In this document: positions 45,748 through 55,700 of the stretch, piece by piece | How the letters are laid out: each line of letters opens with the position of its first letter | Position numbering within the stretch: position 1 is the first letter of the stretch | Source: Sphingobacterium sp. UBA5670 | Lineage (GTDB): Bacteria; Bacteroidota; Bacteroidia; Sphingobacteriales; Sphingobacteriaceae | Direction of reading: 5' to 3' | Length of the DNA: 64,000 bases | NCBI RefSeq assembly: GCF_002420705.1 | Contig: NZ_DIIM01000021.1 | Span: forward strand, 584,305 to 648,304 | Position numbers and translations under genes: made by a program | Notes under the pieces: generated by a model | Database searches by the model: none | What the model saw: only the letters and a program-made list of their open reading frames with translations | Told to the model about the DNA's origin: nothing

Positions 45748-47352
45748 TCAATTGTTCATATCGTTACCTTTCAGATTTTTGTTATTGTCCAATTCGGACT
45801 GCGGGAAAGGATAATACGTTGCTTTGGGAGACCAACCGCCTTTTTTCAGTGGCTCCAGCCAGGTTGGATTGGCCATCCCCCATCGCAGCAGGTCAAAATA
45901 TCGTTGATATTCTCCCAAAAATTCAACAAATCGTTCATGTACAATGATATTTTTGATCGTATTCAATGGTATACCATTTTTTACCAGCCCTTGGGCGATC
46001 AAGCCGTCTACATCGGGAATTGTCCCCTTCGATTTTTGATACCAAAGGTGTGGTTGCTCGTCTGGGACAACATTATTGGCACGTGTACGGACAAGGTTGA
46101 TATACTGTTTCGCACCGGTAATATCTCCGCGTTCGTTTAGACACTCAGCATAAAGCAGCAACACATCGCTATAGCGAAAAATCCGGTCATTGTTGCCGTT
46201 ATCAAAGTCCGCTATCTGAACATCCGGACAATATTTTCTTGTCCCAAAGAAGTCTTTGTTCGTAGCCAGGTTTTTCATCCAGTCGGCATAGGCCGTGACC
46301 TTACCGTCCAATTGAGTGAACTTTGCCCCATCCTCGCACCATAGTGTCATGTATTTTCTAGGGTCGCCATTTTCAAATTCATCGTGAGCCATTTTATTGG
46401 GAGCCAGATTCCACCAGGCACCACCTGTGCCGTCAAACATACCGATTTCCTGCCATCGCCATGAGCTCGATATATCATCCCCGAGCCAGCCAGGTCCATT
46501 GTAGAGCTGGACCTCAAAAATAGACTCTTGATTGTTCTCTTTCTTTTCCAAAAAATTATCTCGATAGGAAGACATCAATTGATATTCCTTACTATCAATC
46601 ACGCTTTTCAATTGCGCTTCGGCACTGGAAAAGTCAGCTGCCTGCCCTTTGGCCAGGATAGGTTTATAGAGATAAGTTTTTGCCAGGTAGGCCTGTGCAG
46701 CACCTTTGGTTGCCCGGCCGATCATTTTACTATCAGCATAGAGCGCTGCCCGCGTTGGCAACAATTCGGAAGCCCTTTTAAAATCATCCACGATCAGCGC
46801 GTATACAGCACCAGCCTGTGAATTGCCCGGATAGTAATCTTCATTGGTTTCAACAGGCTTGTTGATCAGCGGGATGGTTTCTCCAAAAAGCATACCGAGG
46901 TGTAAATAATGCAGCGCCCGCAGGAAATAAGCTTCGCCCAAAAGTCTATTTTTTCTATTCTGTTCTATTTCACCTGTAAAATTTGTTATACGGTCGATCG
47001 CCAGGTTTGCCGCAAACACCCCATTCCAGAGATCTCTCCAGGTCTGTGCAGCCATTCCGTCACTAGCCGGTGTATTGTAAGTATCCTGGTACATGGGCTC
47101 CCACTTGAAGGTATGATTATAATCATCTCCCGGGGCCAGTAATTCGTAATATAGACTACGGGCGTAGCCCCCCTGAGTACGACCCACCAGCGCCTGATAC
47201 GCAGGAATGACCGAATTTTCCAATTCATCTGCTGTTTTATAATAAGTATCTGTCGACAATTCCTGCGGATTGGAGAGATCTAGATTTGGCTTACAGCTCG
47301 AAAACTGTAGCAGCAGCGCAACAACAGCTAGTTTTATATAGTGTCTGTTCAT
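45748..47352 (-). CDS. SusD/RagB-family lipoprotein (GH29 locus)
   Basis: The lipobox is LQFSSCKPNLDLSNP (Cys20). The usual SusD opening YYKTADELENSVIPAYQALV is followed by helical repeats (RLLGEAYFLRALHYLHLGML) and the C-terminal hallmark IIVHERFVEFLGEYQRYFDL with LLRWG. It is 16 bases behind its SusC partner. The nearby GH29 suggests a fucosylated ligand. Its promoter element instead links it to the xylan locus. Confidence 0.95.
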   Translation of the reverse strand: MNRHYIKLAVVALLLQFSSCKPNLDLSNPQELSTDTYYKTADELENSVIPAYQALVGRTQGGYARSLYYELLAPGDDYNHTFKWEPMYQDTYNTPASDGMAAQTWRDLWNGVFAANLAIDRITNFTGEIEQNRKNRLLGEAYFLRALHYLHLGMLFGETIPLINKPVETNEDYYPGNSQAGAVYALIVDDFKRASELLPTRAALYADSKMIGRATKGAAQAYLAKTYLYKPILAKGQAADFSSAEAQLKSVIDSKEYQLMSSYRDNFLEKKENNQESIFEVQLYNGPGWLGDDISSSWRWQEIGMFDGTGGAWWNLAPNKMAHDEFENGDPRKYMTLWCEDGAKFTQLDGKVTAYADWMKNLATNKDFFGTRKYCPDVQIADFDNGNNDRIFRYSDVLLLYAECLNERGDITGAKQYINLVRTRANNVVPDEQPHLWYQKSKGTIPDVDGLIAQGLVKNGIPLNTIKNIIVHERFVEFLGEYQRYFDLLRWGMANPTWLEPLKKGGWSPKATYYPFPQSELDNNKNLKGNDMNN

Positions 47353-47368
47353 GATATCGATATAGTAA

Positions 47369-50300
47369 TTAGAATGTAATTTGAATACCCATAAAATACT
47401 CTCTTGAATTCGGGAAGCTTAGCCCCCACGGCGTTTGTCCATCGATTCCACGGCTTAAATTGGAGCGTGTATCCCCCGACCCCACTTCCGGATCATAACC
47501 GGAATATTTGGTAAAGGTCAGCAGGTTCTTTGCGCCAAGGTAAAATCTTAAGCGATCGATCTTCCAGCGTTCGAGCGTAGGGCTAGAAAAACTATAGCCG
47601 ATGTTGAGCACCTTCAGCCTTAAGTAAGAACCGTCCTCCACAAACCTGTTTGACGCCCTTAAATTCTGATTGGGATCACCTAAGACAGCCCGTGGAATGT
47701 TTGTATCTGTATTTTTGGGATAAACGGTCGTTTCACCGGACAGCGGATTTTTGAAGATCAGTTCCTCTGCGCGGTAGCGGTCGAGCGTTGACGCAAAATT
47801 ATTGTAATAATGATACATCCCTTCTCCCCAATATCGGCTATTGTTGTAGATGTCATTGCCCTTGCTCCCCTGCCACATCATCGACAGGTCAAATGTACCT
47901 ACAGCGCTATGATAACTTAAATCGGCATTGAAGCCATAACTAAAATCAGGTATCGGACTTCCCAAAAAATCCTTATCCTGATCGTTTAAAACCTGGTCTC
48001 CGTTTCGGTCATTAAACCGGACATCGCCGAGCGCTGCGTTTGGAGCAAAGGCTTTGTCTGCATCTAATTGTGCCTGACTCGTATATAGCCCATTGGTGGT
48101 ATACCCCCAAAATTCACCTACGGAGCGGCCAACCGCTGTTCGTGTCACATTTTCACCTCCAGGAGCAATACTTCCCCATAAGATTTCATTGTTGTTGCCC
48201 AAGCTCAATACACGGTTTTTTACAAAAGAGATATTAGCCCCAATCTGATAACTGAAATTACCCGACTGATCTTTATAGGACGCCAATATATCCCATCCGC
48301 GGTTGCGTATACTGCCCGCATTCAGCACGGGAAAGTTGTTGACATACCCAGCGGTGAACGAAATAGGTACATTGATCAGCATATCTTCGGTCTTCTTATT
48401 ATAATAATCGACCGTCAAAGCCAGTTTGTGATTAAACAGTTCCAAATCGAGCCCGAGGTCAGTTGAGTATTGGCTTTCCCATTTAACATTCGGATTGGAA
48501 GGAGTTTGTGGTAAGGCGCCCGTGACCATCACATTGTTTAAATAATACCAGACATGGTCAAAACTGACGGTCCGTTGATATTGATATTGCGCAATATCCG
48601 AATTACCAAGGAGCCCATAACTACCGCGGAGCTTCAGTTCGCTGATCGCAGGAAAAGCTTTCATAAAGGATTCCTGGCTGATCCGCCAGCCTGCCGATAC
48701 CGATGGGAAATTCCCGTAGCGGTATTGGTTGCTAAAGTTAGCAGAACCATCACGTCGCATATTAAACGTCAACAAGTAACGATTGTCGTAGTTATAATTG
48801 ACCCGGCCCAACATGGAGTACATAGCCGACTGGCCTACGCCTGATCCCACAAGACGGGAGCTGGCCAGGGAGGCAGAGTTAAGAATCAATACATCTGGAC
48901 TGGGCAAACCACGGGCACCAGCATTGACGGCATTGTACCGAGATTCTTCCGATGTAATCCCTGCTAAAGCAGAAATTGCATGTTTTCCGAAATTATTTTC
49001 ATAAGTCAGTGTATTTTCAAACAACCAGCGGTTATTCTGGCTACTTGAAATATTGAGCTCATCCGGGTTATGATTCTGATATTGTCCGACCGAGTAATTT
49101 CCAATGTAACCTTCATTTCTAATACGGCTAAGGTCTATCCCCATATTGAATTTATAGGTCAGCCCTTTGATGATTTCATAAGTAGCCCAGGCATTTCCAT
49201 TGACAGAAAAATTGTCATTGACGTTTTTGTTGAGATAAGCATTTGCTAAAGCACTCTGCACATCTGTTCCGTTGCCGGCCCCTGCAAATCCGGTGCTACT
49301 GTTGGCATCATATAGAGGTAAAGTGGAAGACCACTTTTGTGCATCGATGATATTTTTGTCGCTCCAGTTGCGGCGCGTGTAACCCAATGATAGTGTTTCA
49401 CCTATCTTGAGTTTTCCTTTGGTAAAATCAGAGATAAATTGTGCTCCGTAATACTTGTTTTTGTCCTGAATAATAATGGATTTATCTGTTGCATAAATAC
49501 CACTCAGGCGAAAATTAGCATTTTGCGAACCGCCGGAAACCGAGAGATTGTGTCGTTGGTAATTGCCCGTCTGTAGCAGCTCATCCATCATATTATACCC
49601 TTGACCGATGGCAGACGGCTTGGACAACGCAGCTAAATAGTCCTTACGTGAAGGATCCTTATTGTACATCTCCTCATTAATCAATTCGGCCAATTGCTGT
49701 CCGTTCAACAGGGGCACATTGTGGGAAATATTTTTGATACCAGCAAAAGCATTGTAATCCAGCTTCACATCTCCGGCTTTACCTCTTTTTGTGGTGACCA
49801 AAATAACGCCGTTGGCCCCCCTGGCTCCATAAATAGCACTCGAAGCAGCATCTTTTAAGACCTGAATGCTAGCAATATTATTTTCGTCGGGCATCGCTCC
49901 ACCGATCATCCCATCAACCACGTAAAGCGGATCGGTTCCGTTAATAGATCCAACGCCCCGGATGCGGATAGCACCATTGGTCACCTGCACCCCGGGTACA
50001 GCACTTTGAAGCGTAGCTATTGTACCTCCTGGTACTTTCACAAGATCTTTGGTATCAACTACAGCAATAGAAGATGTCAGATCGACTTTTTTCTGCTTAC
50101 CATAACCCACCACGACCACCTCGTCCACAGCAATTTCGGCCGCAACAAGTGGAATACTGATTTCAGAAGAATTTCCGATAACATACTCCACACGATTATA
50201 GCCTACATTGGATACAACGATGACCTCTCCCGGATTCAGCTTGAGGATAAATTCACCTTTCTCATTCGTTGATGTACTGAGGGTTTTATCCTTCACTTTG

Positions 50301-50476
50301 ATTGATGCGCCAATAATTGGTTTTCCTTGATCATTTAAGATCTTCCCATGGACAACTTTTTCTTGCGCGGATAGCTGCCCCATGGCCATTAACATCGAAG
50401 CCATTAACAACCACTTCACTTTCTTATTCCTTTCTTTCGGAAAACAAAAGAAAGAAGAAACATAATTTTTGTTCAT
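47369..50476 (-). CDS. SusC-like TonB-dependent transporter (GH29 locus)
   Basis: The frame opens at 50518. The ATG at 50476 is preferred because it starts a basic and hydrophobic signal peptide (MNKNYVSSFFCFPKERNKKV to QLSAQ). A regulatory-like domain follows (VHGKILNDQGKPIIGASIKV), then the TonB box region (VDEVVVVGYGKQKK), a plug (IRIRGVGSINGTDPLYVVDG, VLKDAASSAIYGARGANGVI) and a barrel ending MGIQITF. It has no STN domain, so it is not controlled through a FecR. The promoter copy B lies about 210 bases upstream, leaving a long 5' leader. Confidence 0.95.
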   Translation of the reverse strand: MNKNYVSSFFCFPKERNKKVKWLLMASMLMAMGQLSAQEKVVHGKILNDQGKPIIGASIKVKDKTLSTSTNEKGEFILKLNPGEVIVVSNVGYNRVEYVIGNSSEISIPLVAAEIAVDEVVVVGYGKQKKVDLTSSIAVVDTKDLVKVPGGTIATLQSAVPGVQVTNGAIRIRGVGSINGTDPLYVVDGMIGGAMPDENNIASIQVLKDAASSAIYGARGANGVILVTTKRGKAGDVKLDYNAFAGIKNISHNVPLLNGQQLAELINEEMYNKDPSRKDYLAALSKPSAIGQGYNMMDELLQTGNYQRHNLSVSGGSQNANFRLSGIYATDKSIIIQDKNKYYGAQFISDFTKGKLKIGETLSLGYTRRNWSDKNIIDAQKWSSTLPLYDANSSTGFAGAGNGTDVQSALANAYLNKNVNDNFSVNGNAWATYEIIKGLTYKFNMGIDLSRIRNEGYIGNYSVGQYQNHNPDELNISSSQNNRWLFENTLTYENNFGKHAISALAGITSEESRYNAVNAGARGLPSPDVLILNSASLASSRLVGSGVGQSAMYSMLGRVNYNYDNRYLLTFNMRRDGSANFSNQYRYGNFPSVSAGWRISQESFMKAFPAISELKLRGSYGLLGNSDIAQYQYQRTVSFDHVWYYLNNVMVTGALPQTPSNPNVKWESQYSTDLGLDLELFNHKLALTVDYYNKKTEDMLINVPISFTAGYVNNFPVLNAGSIRNRGWDILASYKDQSGNFSYQIGANISFVKNRVLSLGNNNEILWGSIAPGGENVTRTAVGRSVGEFWGYTTNGLYTSQAQLDADKAFAPNAALGDVRFNDRNGDQVLNDQDKDFLGSPIPDFSYGFNADLSYHSAVGTFDLSMMWQGSKGNDIYNNSRYWGEGMYHYYNNFASTLDRYRAEELIFKNPLSGETTVYPKNTDTNIPRAVLGDPNQNLRASNRFVEDGSYLRLKVLNIGYSFSSPTLERWKIDRLRFYLGAKNLLTFTKYSGYDPEVGSGDTRSNLSRGIDGQTPWGLSFPNSREYFMGIQITF

Positions 50477-50688
50477 AATCTTTGTTTGAGATAAATGTCC
50501 TCTAGCCTCTAAAGGCACTTACTTGGTTATCTATTTTTATATTGGTTATTTCCCCATGCTGTTTTTCTACGTCAACATGTGCCCGAAAACACGACGCATA
50601 AATACTTTGCTTCAATAAGATGCACCCTAAAAAAATCAGTATTGTAGTTTAACAGATCACTGCTTTAAAATCGACCGATTATCTGCCA
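50477..50688 (-). other. Long 5' leader of the SusC gene at 47369-50476
   Basis: Transcription from the -7 box at 50702-50709 would leave about 210 untranslated bases before the SusC start. Within it I see only short frames, such as an ATG-initiated 10-codon one (MRRVFGHMLT) at 50603-50571. No strong hairpin or known riboswitch is apparent. The further gap 50771-50988 upstream of the promoter holds nothing that I recognise. Confidence 0.3.
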
Positions 50689-50770
50689 ATTGGTTACAAA
50701 GCAAAGCTATAGCTTTCGACAAAAGAGCATTGCAACGATTATTTAAAAGAAGGGTAAAAATGTTTAAAAT
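50689..50770 (-). promoter_or_regulatory. Promoter and putative activator site of the GH29-locus SusC gene (copy B)
   Basis: On the minus strand TTTAAACATT (50768-50759) is followed after 23 bases by TTG (50735-50733) and after 23 more by the perfect -7 box TAGCTTTG (50709-50702). The spacing is identical to copy A at 11559-11639 and 68 of 81 bases match. The block containing TTTTAAACATT and TTACCCTTC is fully conserved. The upstream arm that makes a hairpin in copy A is absent here, so conservation cannot be explained by terminator function. Confidence 0.7.
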
Positions 50771-50988
50771 CCATTATCGAACCCAGACCTAACATGTTTT
50801 AGCGATCTAAAGATTATTTTAAGATCAAAAACTACAAGTCTGCTGGTAAGGTATTAGTGGAAGGCCCATAAAAAGGCTGCGATTAGATTGTTGGATTTCG
50901 ATTAAATTTCTAATCTTTTGGAGAAATATCAACCAAATTTTACATCTTGGAAACAGCATATGCAATCGACCTTAGAAATAATTTCTGA

Positions 50989-51912
50989 TCAATCCAAGGT
51001 GTTTATCACCTGTATTAAACTTCGCATATCCTGCTGAATTGCACGAATGGTCGCTTGCAATTCATTGTGCATATTAGCCAGATCGTGTAGTTCCCCAGCA
51101 GCGAAAGTTCCACCATCTCTAAAATACAACTGCTGAAGCGGGCTATCCTGCTGATCGTCCAGCCCATATTGGAGCCAGCGTTGCCGCGTTGTTTCGATCA
51201 GCGAGTAATTTTCAGAATTGCTAAATTTCTTTTCCGATAAAATCCCCCAGACCGAGTTCGGATAGATCAGCGCATTATTATTCTGATACCAGATACTTTC
51301 AAGCATGTTGCGCTGCAGCTGCATCTTGACCGTTTTGCCTTTGGGATTGAGGGTCATAAATCCCAAGACTGCTGTACCTACCCCTCCGGCGATGCTCAGT
51401 CCATTATTGAGGCCGTCACTCTTGACTGTGGTTGCCGTCACAGCCGTGACAGCCCCTAGAAGGATAGAAGCCACCGTCAAACGGGTCTGCGTTTTCGCAT
51501 TCAGTTCGTCCATATAACCTGCTAGCTTATCGATACGTTCACCATTGCAGTCCAGCTCTGCTGCAATAGCATTCAATTCCGTCTCAAACAGCAGATACTT
51601 TTCGGTCATTTTTTGTTTCGCTGCCAGTTTTAGTGTAGCATTAGCCGGGCTATCTAAATATTGGATAAGTGGTGCTGTCAGATTGAGGTATTTGATCAGT
51701 ACAAAATCATGATAAGAAAAAACATTCCTTATCCGGATACTATCCTTAGCAGTGATTTCCTGTATCGGAATTGAGGTATAGGCCACATTAGGCGCACAAT
51801 AGTTTGTCGTTAAGGTATGCACCTGAACATTGTTGATCAGCGTAGAACAAGCTGTCAACAGTGAAAGGGACAAAAAGAGAAATGATCTGAGCGTTATAAG
51901 AAGTCTATTCAT
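50989..51912 (-). CDS. Hypothetical lipoprotein with glycine-rich hydrophobic segment
   Basis: I do not recognise this 307-aa protein. It has a lipobox (LLTACSTLINN, Cys22). An extended helical middle includes KQKMTEKYLLFETELNAIAA. Two short hydrophobic stretches follow (LTVASILLGAVTAVTATTV and GGVGTAVLGFM), resembling a glycine-zipper membrane hairpin. The C-terminus ends in coiled-coil-like sequence (NMHNELQATIRAIQQDMRSL). It stands alone, about 700 bases behind the SusC promoter of the GH29 locus and divergent from the next gene. No function can be assigned. Confidence 0.65.
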   Translation of the reverse strand: MNRLLITLRSFLFLSLSLLTACSTLINNVQVHTLTTNYCAPNVAYTSIPIQEITAKDSIRIRNVFSYHDFVLIKYLNLTAPLIQYLDSPANATLKLAAKQKMTEKYLLFETELNAIAAELDCNGERIDKLAGYMDELNAKTQTRLTVASILLGAVTAVTATTVKSDGLNNGLSIAGGVGTAVLGFMTLNPKGKTVKMQLQRNMLESIWYQNNNALIYPNSVWGILSEKKFSNSENYSLIETTRQRWLQYGLDDQQDSPLQQLYFRDGGTFAAGELHDLANMHNELQATIRAIQQDMRSLIQVINTLD

Positions 51913-52146
51913 TGCCTAAGGTTATGCCTTGCTTTTTACAACAACAAGCTTATCAGAATGTTTTTGATAAGCCATACATTTAATTTTTATAAAAAAAACG
52001 CTCCTTTATTTTTTTTGAAAATCCTTCCGTCAGCGCTTACAAAAGATAATTTTTTAATATATTTAAATGGAAGAACATAATGAATTGCCGATAATGCACT
52101 GCCATTGCAAATAAACCAGCTTAGCAACAAACAACATAGTATATTT

Positions 52147-52626
52147 ATGAAGAAGACCACGTTTCGGAACCTATTTGTCGCCCTGTCCTTTATTGTTATC
52201 CTATTGCCTATTTACCCCTCCATTCGGTCTTATTTCAGCAAAAGGTGCATTACAGAAAAGTACGGCGTCGATTACAATGAACAGCGAAAAAAACTGGGTT
52301 TGTATCCCCTTCCTACCAACTGGGGCCGAAGAAATCTCGATTCTTGCATTATCTGGTACAATCCAAGCGGCCATGTAGGACATCGCTGGAAAAATGTCTA
52401 TTTTAAAGGCTGCAGCATCAAAAAAGAACTCGATTTTTTTGGATTCGGATATGACGCCGAAAAGAAGATATACACCAAGGTTCTAGAAGTGATGACACGT
52501 TATGATGAGCAAGCAAAAGTCAGGGATATCCGGTATAAAGTGCAAACGGCATCATCTAGCAGGCTCATTGCAAAAGCAGAAGCTGATTCGTTGCTCCTGA
52601 CGCTAGCATCCGTTGATTCCAAATAA
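52147..52626 (+). CDS. Hypothetical membrane-anchored protein
   Basis: The ATG at 52147 gives a 159-aa protein; the frame is open from 52105 but the longer N-terminus is not membrane-like. One hydrophobic N-terminal segment (LFVALSFIVILLPIYPSI) is followed by a basic, aromatic domain with three cysteines (KRCITEKYG, LDSCIIWYNPSG, FKGCSIKKELDFFGFGYD). No family is recognised. The gene is isolated, with convergent GH43 downstream, and a small TAGAGG/CCTCTA hairpin lies at 52679-52696 between them. Confidence 0.55.
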   Translation: MKKTTFRNLFVALSFIVILLPIYPSIRSYFSKRCITEKYGVDYNEQRKKLGLYPLPTNWGRRNLDSCIIWYNPSGHVGHRWKNVYFKGCSIKKELDFFGFGYDAEKKIYTKVLEVMTRYDEQAKVRDIRYKVQTASSSRLIAKAEADSLLLTLASVDSK

Positions 52627-52711
52627 TCCTTCGACAGTAATTGCTAGCGGTCGCAGTAATCACACAAATGATCGTCCATAGAGGCCTGCCCCTCTAGGAA
52701 ATAGAATTAGC

Positions 52712-55700
52712 TTACTTCCAAACCCTTAGGGCATCAAATACCGCATAACCTAACTGGTTATTGCCAGCAAGCTGATAGAGTCCGACCCGTAGCCTTTTTC
52801 CGTTCAGATCGTTTCGTAGAAATGGCATATTGGGAAGATCCTTCCACTGCATACCGTCTACCGAACATCGCAAAAAGAAATAATTACCTGCTTTTTGAAT
52901 CTGGAGGTAAGGCGAAAAATTCAGGCCCGTCCCCGTGTTTCCTTCCTGAAAAACCTGTGGACCAATGCTTCGAGAAAGATTCCCTAGGTTCCATCCTGTC
53001 AAAATACAATTGTTGATGTAAGCATTTGTGCTGTCTGCTCGCTGAATCATGATTCCTGCTTCATTGGATGTACGAATTTTACTTTCCAATCCGACCACAT
53101 CGCTGACCTTTACTTCCAGCGTAAAATCTCCCTCAAGTTCTTTATACACGAATGGCACAGGAGATGCTGCATCGCCCCATTTCGTATTTTTGGATTGGAT
53201 TGTTCCGCTATCGATCTGCCAGGATATCGCTGTCTGTGTACTGTCGTTCGATACATTGGCCTGATAATCATCCCAAAAAGAAATTTTCTTATCCGCGGCC
53301 TTATCGTTCGACAGATCAGATGCCCGGAGCAAAGACGGTTTTTGCTCCGGTACAGACTTTACCAAAGCCTTGCTCACATGACCAAAGGCATCCTTTGCCA
53401 AAACCTCAATCGATTTGCCGATTTCGGAGGCCCCAAAAAGATAGTAAGGCTCCTGCTTCCAGCCCGAACTTCCTCCTTCGGAACGGAATAGATACCATAG
53501 GCCCTGTTTTTTTTCGACCTGCACAAATACCTGATCGGCATTGATAAAGTGCGGCGCGGAAAGTACCACTGGCGTATAATGCCCCAGCACGTTAGCTAAT
53601 CCCTCCTTCCATAAACTGAATTTTGTGCTTACCTCATCTGGAGTCATCGTATGGGGATAGACACGAAAGAAATGGAAAGGATAAGCCAGTTCGATCTTGT
53701 TATTTTTTACCTGCAGCAGCTTATTAGCGAAAGCTGATTTTTCGAGCTTCCCATTACGATAAAAGATTTTTTTGTTACCATCAACAACAACAACCCCATG
53801 CTGCCAAGCCGCACCGTCATACCAGTCAAAATCAATCGCATAATCTTTTCGCTTCAATAGCGTAGTCAAAGCTCCCGCCGCAAAGCCCTTTCCGCGGAGT
53901 GCGAGTCTATTTCCCTGAACAACAACTTCTCCATCTTGTACAGTCACCAGCGTATCTGGCGCTGTCCCTTGGTTTCTCAACGTATTGACCTTTCCCAGAT
54001 TTAAACCATCAGTTTGCAGCGCAAAGAAGTCCTGTTTGGGAACCTCATTTGCCAGTTTGGCCACAGATTCCTCATCCAGACTTGTATTATACAAATGCAA
54101 ACTAGCAAGATAGCCCGAAAAATTCTGGTCTAGTATATCCGAAGCTCCAAGAACAAAAGACTTACCCGGATTGACAAATAGCATCCTATTTTCCTTACGC
54201 TGCAGCTTCCCATCGACATAAATAGACTCCTCATAGCCATCAAAAGATAGTACTAGATGATGCCAGGTATTCGGACTGGGCACCGAGTAGAAACCCATAT
54301 CAGGCCAGGATCCATGGATGACAGCGCCCTGTTTCGGGTCGCTACCATAACCAAATACCGCTTTGCTGAGCTCCTGCGATCCCGACGACCAGGCAACCAG
54401 TTGCTCAAATCGTTCAATAGCCGGATTATTGACCCACATCGCAAGACTATAAGAACTATTTCCAGCCAAGGATTTTGGTACAGCAAAGTTCGAACGCAAT
54501 GCTGTGGTTCCGTCAAAGAAAAAGGCCTTCCTCCCTTGATAATTTTTAACGGCAAGAACTTGTGCTGTCCTAAATGCTCCCTGCAGAGAACCCTTATTTT
54601 GAATGGAAGAAAGCAGTTGTCCTTCACGATAATCCATGGCATCAATATGCAGCAGATCTGATTGGTTTACGTTGCTTTCAGGCATTTGCTGCGGTGAGGA
54701 CCAAACCGTTTCCTGCGCGAGCCGCTGGGCATACACCCTCATATTCCACAGCCCGCGCGGCAGCCCATTCAGCTGCGCATTCAGCACCTGAAGCCTAATA
54801 TATCTTGCCTTTGTCTTCCCATGCTCGACGATTGGGCTTGCCCAGCGGCTATTGTCCGACCGATCGGCAAAGGCCGTCCATGACTGGCCATCCATGGAAG
54901 TTTCAAGCTGGTATTGATAGGCATAAGTTGGGTATTCAAACTGAATAGAGACTGTCTGTACCGTCTCGGCTTTGCCCAGATCAATGGCTATCCAGGCCGG
55001 TCCTTCATTATTTTTCGCCCGCCAGAGCGTCCCATTATTATTATCCACCGCGAAAGAAGGTCTAAACTCACTGCTGTAAAATGAGGAAGCCTTTACCATC
55101 TTACCAAAGGCTAAATCCTCCGGTCCCGCTGCCGAAAGAAGCAGATCCGCAACACCTTGATGCGTCGGTTTTACCTTTTCGATATCGCCCTCCGTTGTAA
55201 AAAAAAGCTCATCTAGCGCAACCTGACGATGAAAACCACCGCCCGAATGCGGATTATTGTGTCTGTGATAAACAATAAAGTAGCGATTATCCTGCTCGAG
55301 TATACTATGGTGGCCCGGACCATGAATACTCCCATCCGTGTTAGTGACCAATACCGGATTTTTCGTTGGGTATTCAAAAGGGCCCATAGGACCGGTTTTA
55401 CTTTTAACATACTGCACACGATAGGTCTCATCTTCACAATGTCCCGAGGAATACATCAGATAATAAATGCCCTTGCGCTTAAACATATAGGGAGCCTCAA
55501 AAAACTCCTTTGCCACCGTATTGGGAATCAGCTGTACCTTTTCAAAGCTTTTCATATCGCTGTTCAGCAAGCCCACAGCACATCCGTGATCGGGATAAAT
55601 GCCCCAGGTCCCCCAATGCATATAGATCCGGCCATCGTCGTCGCGGAAAGTCTGTCCATCGAGGGTGATCACTCCCGGAATTCTATAGTTAGGAATGATC

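Noticed and set aside
50881..50915. GATTAGA/TCTAATC inverted repeat followed by TTTT
   Set aside because: The T-run is on the plus strand, where no gene precedes it, so it does not explain termination of a neighbouring gene.
52679..52696. TAGAGG/CCTCTA hairpin between convergent genes
   Set aside because: Only 6 bp and no T-run on either side; too weak to call a terminator.
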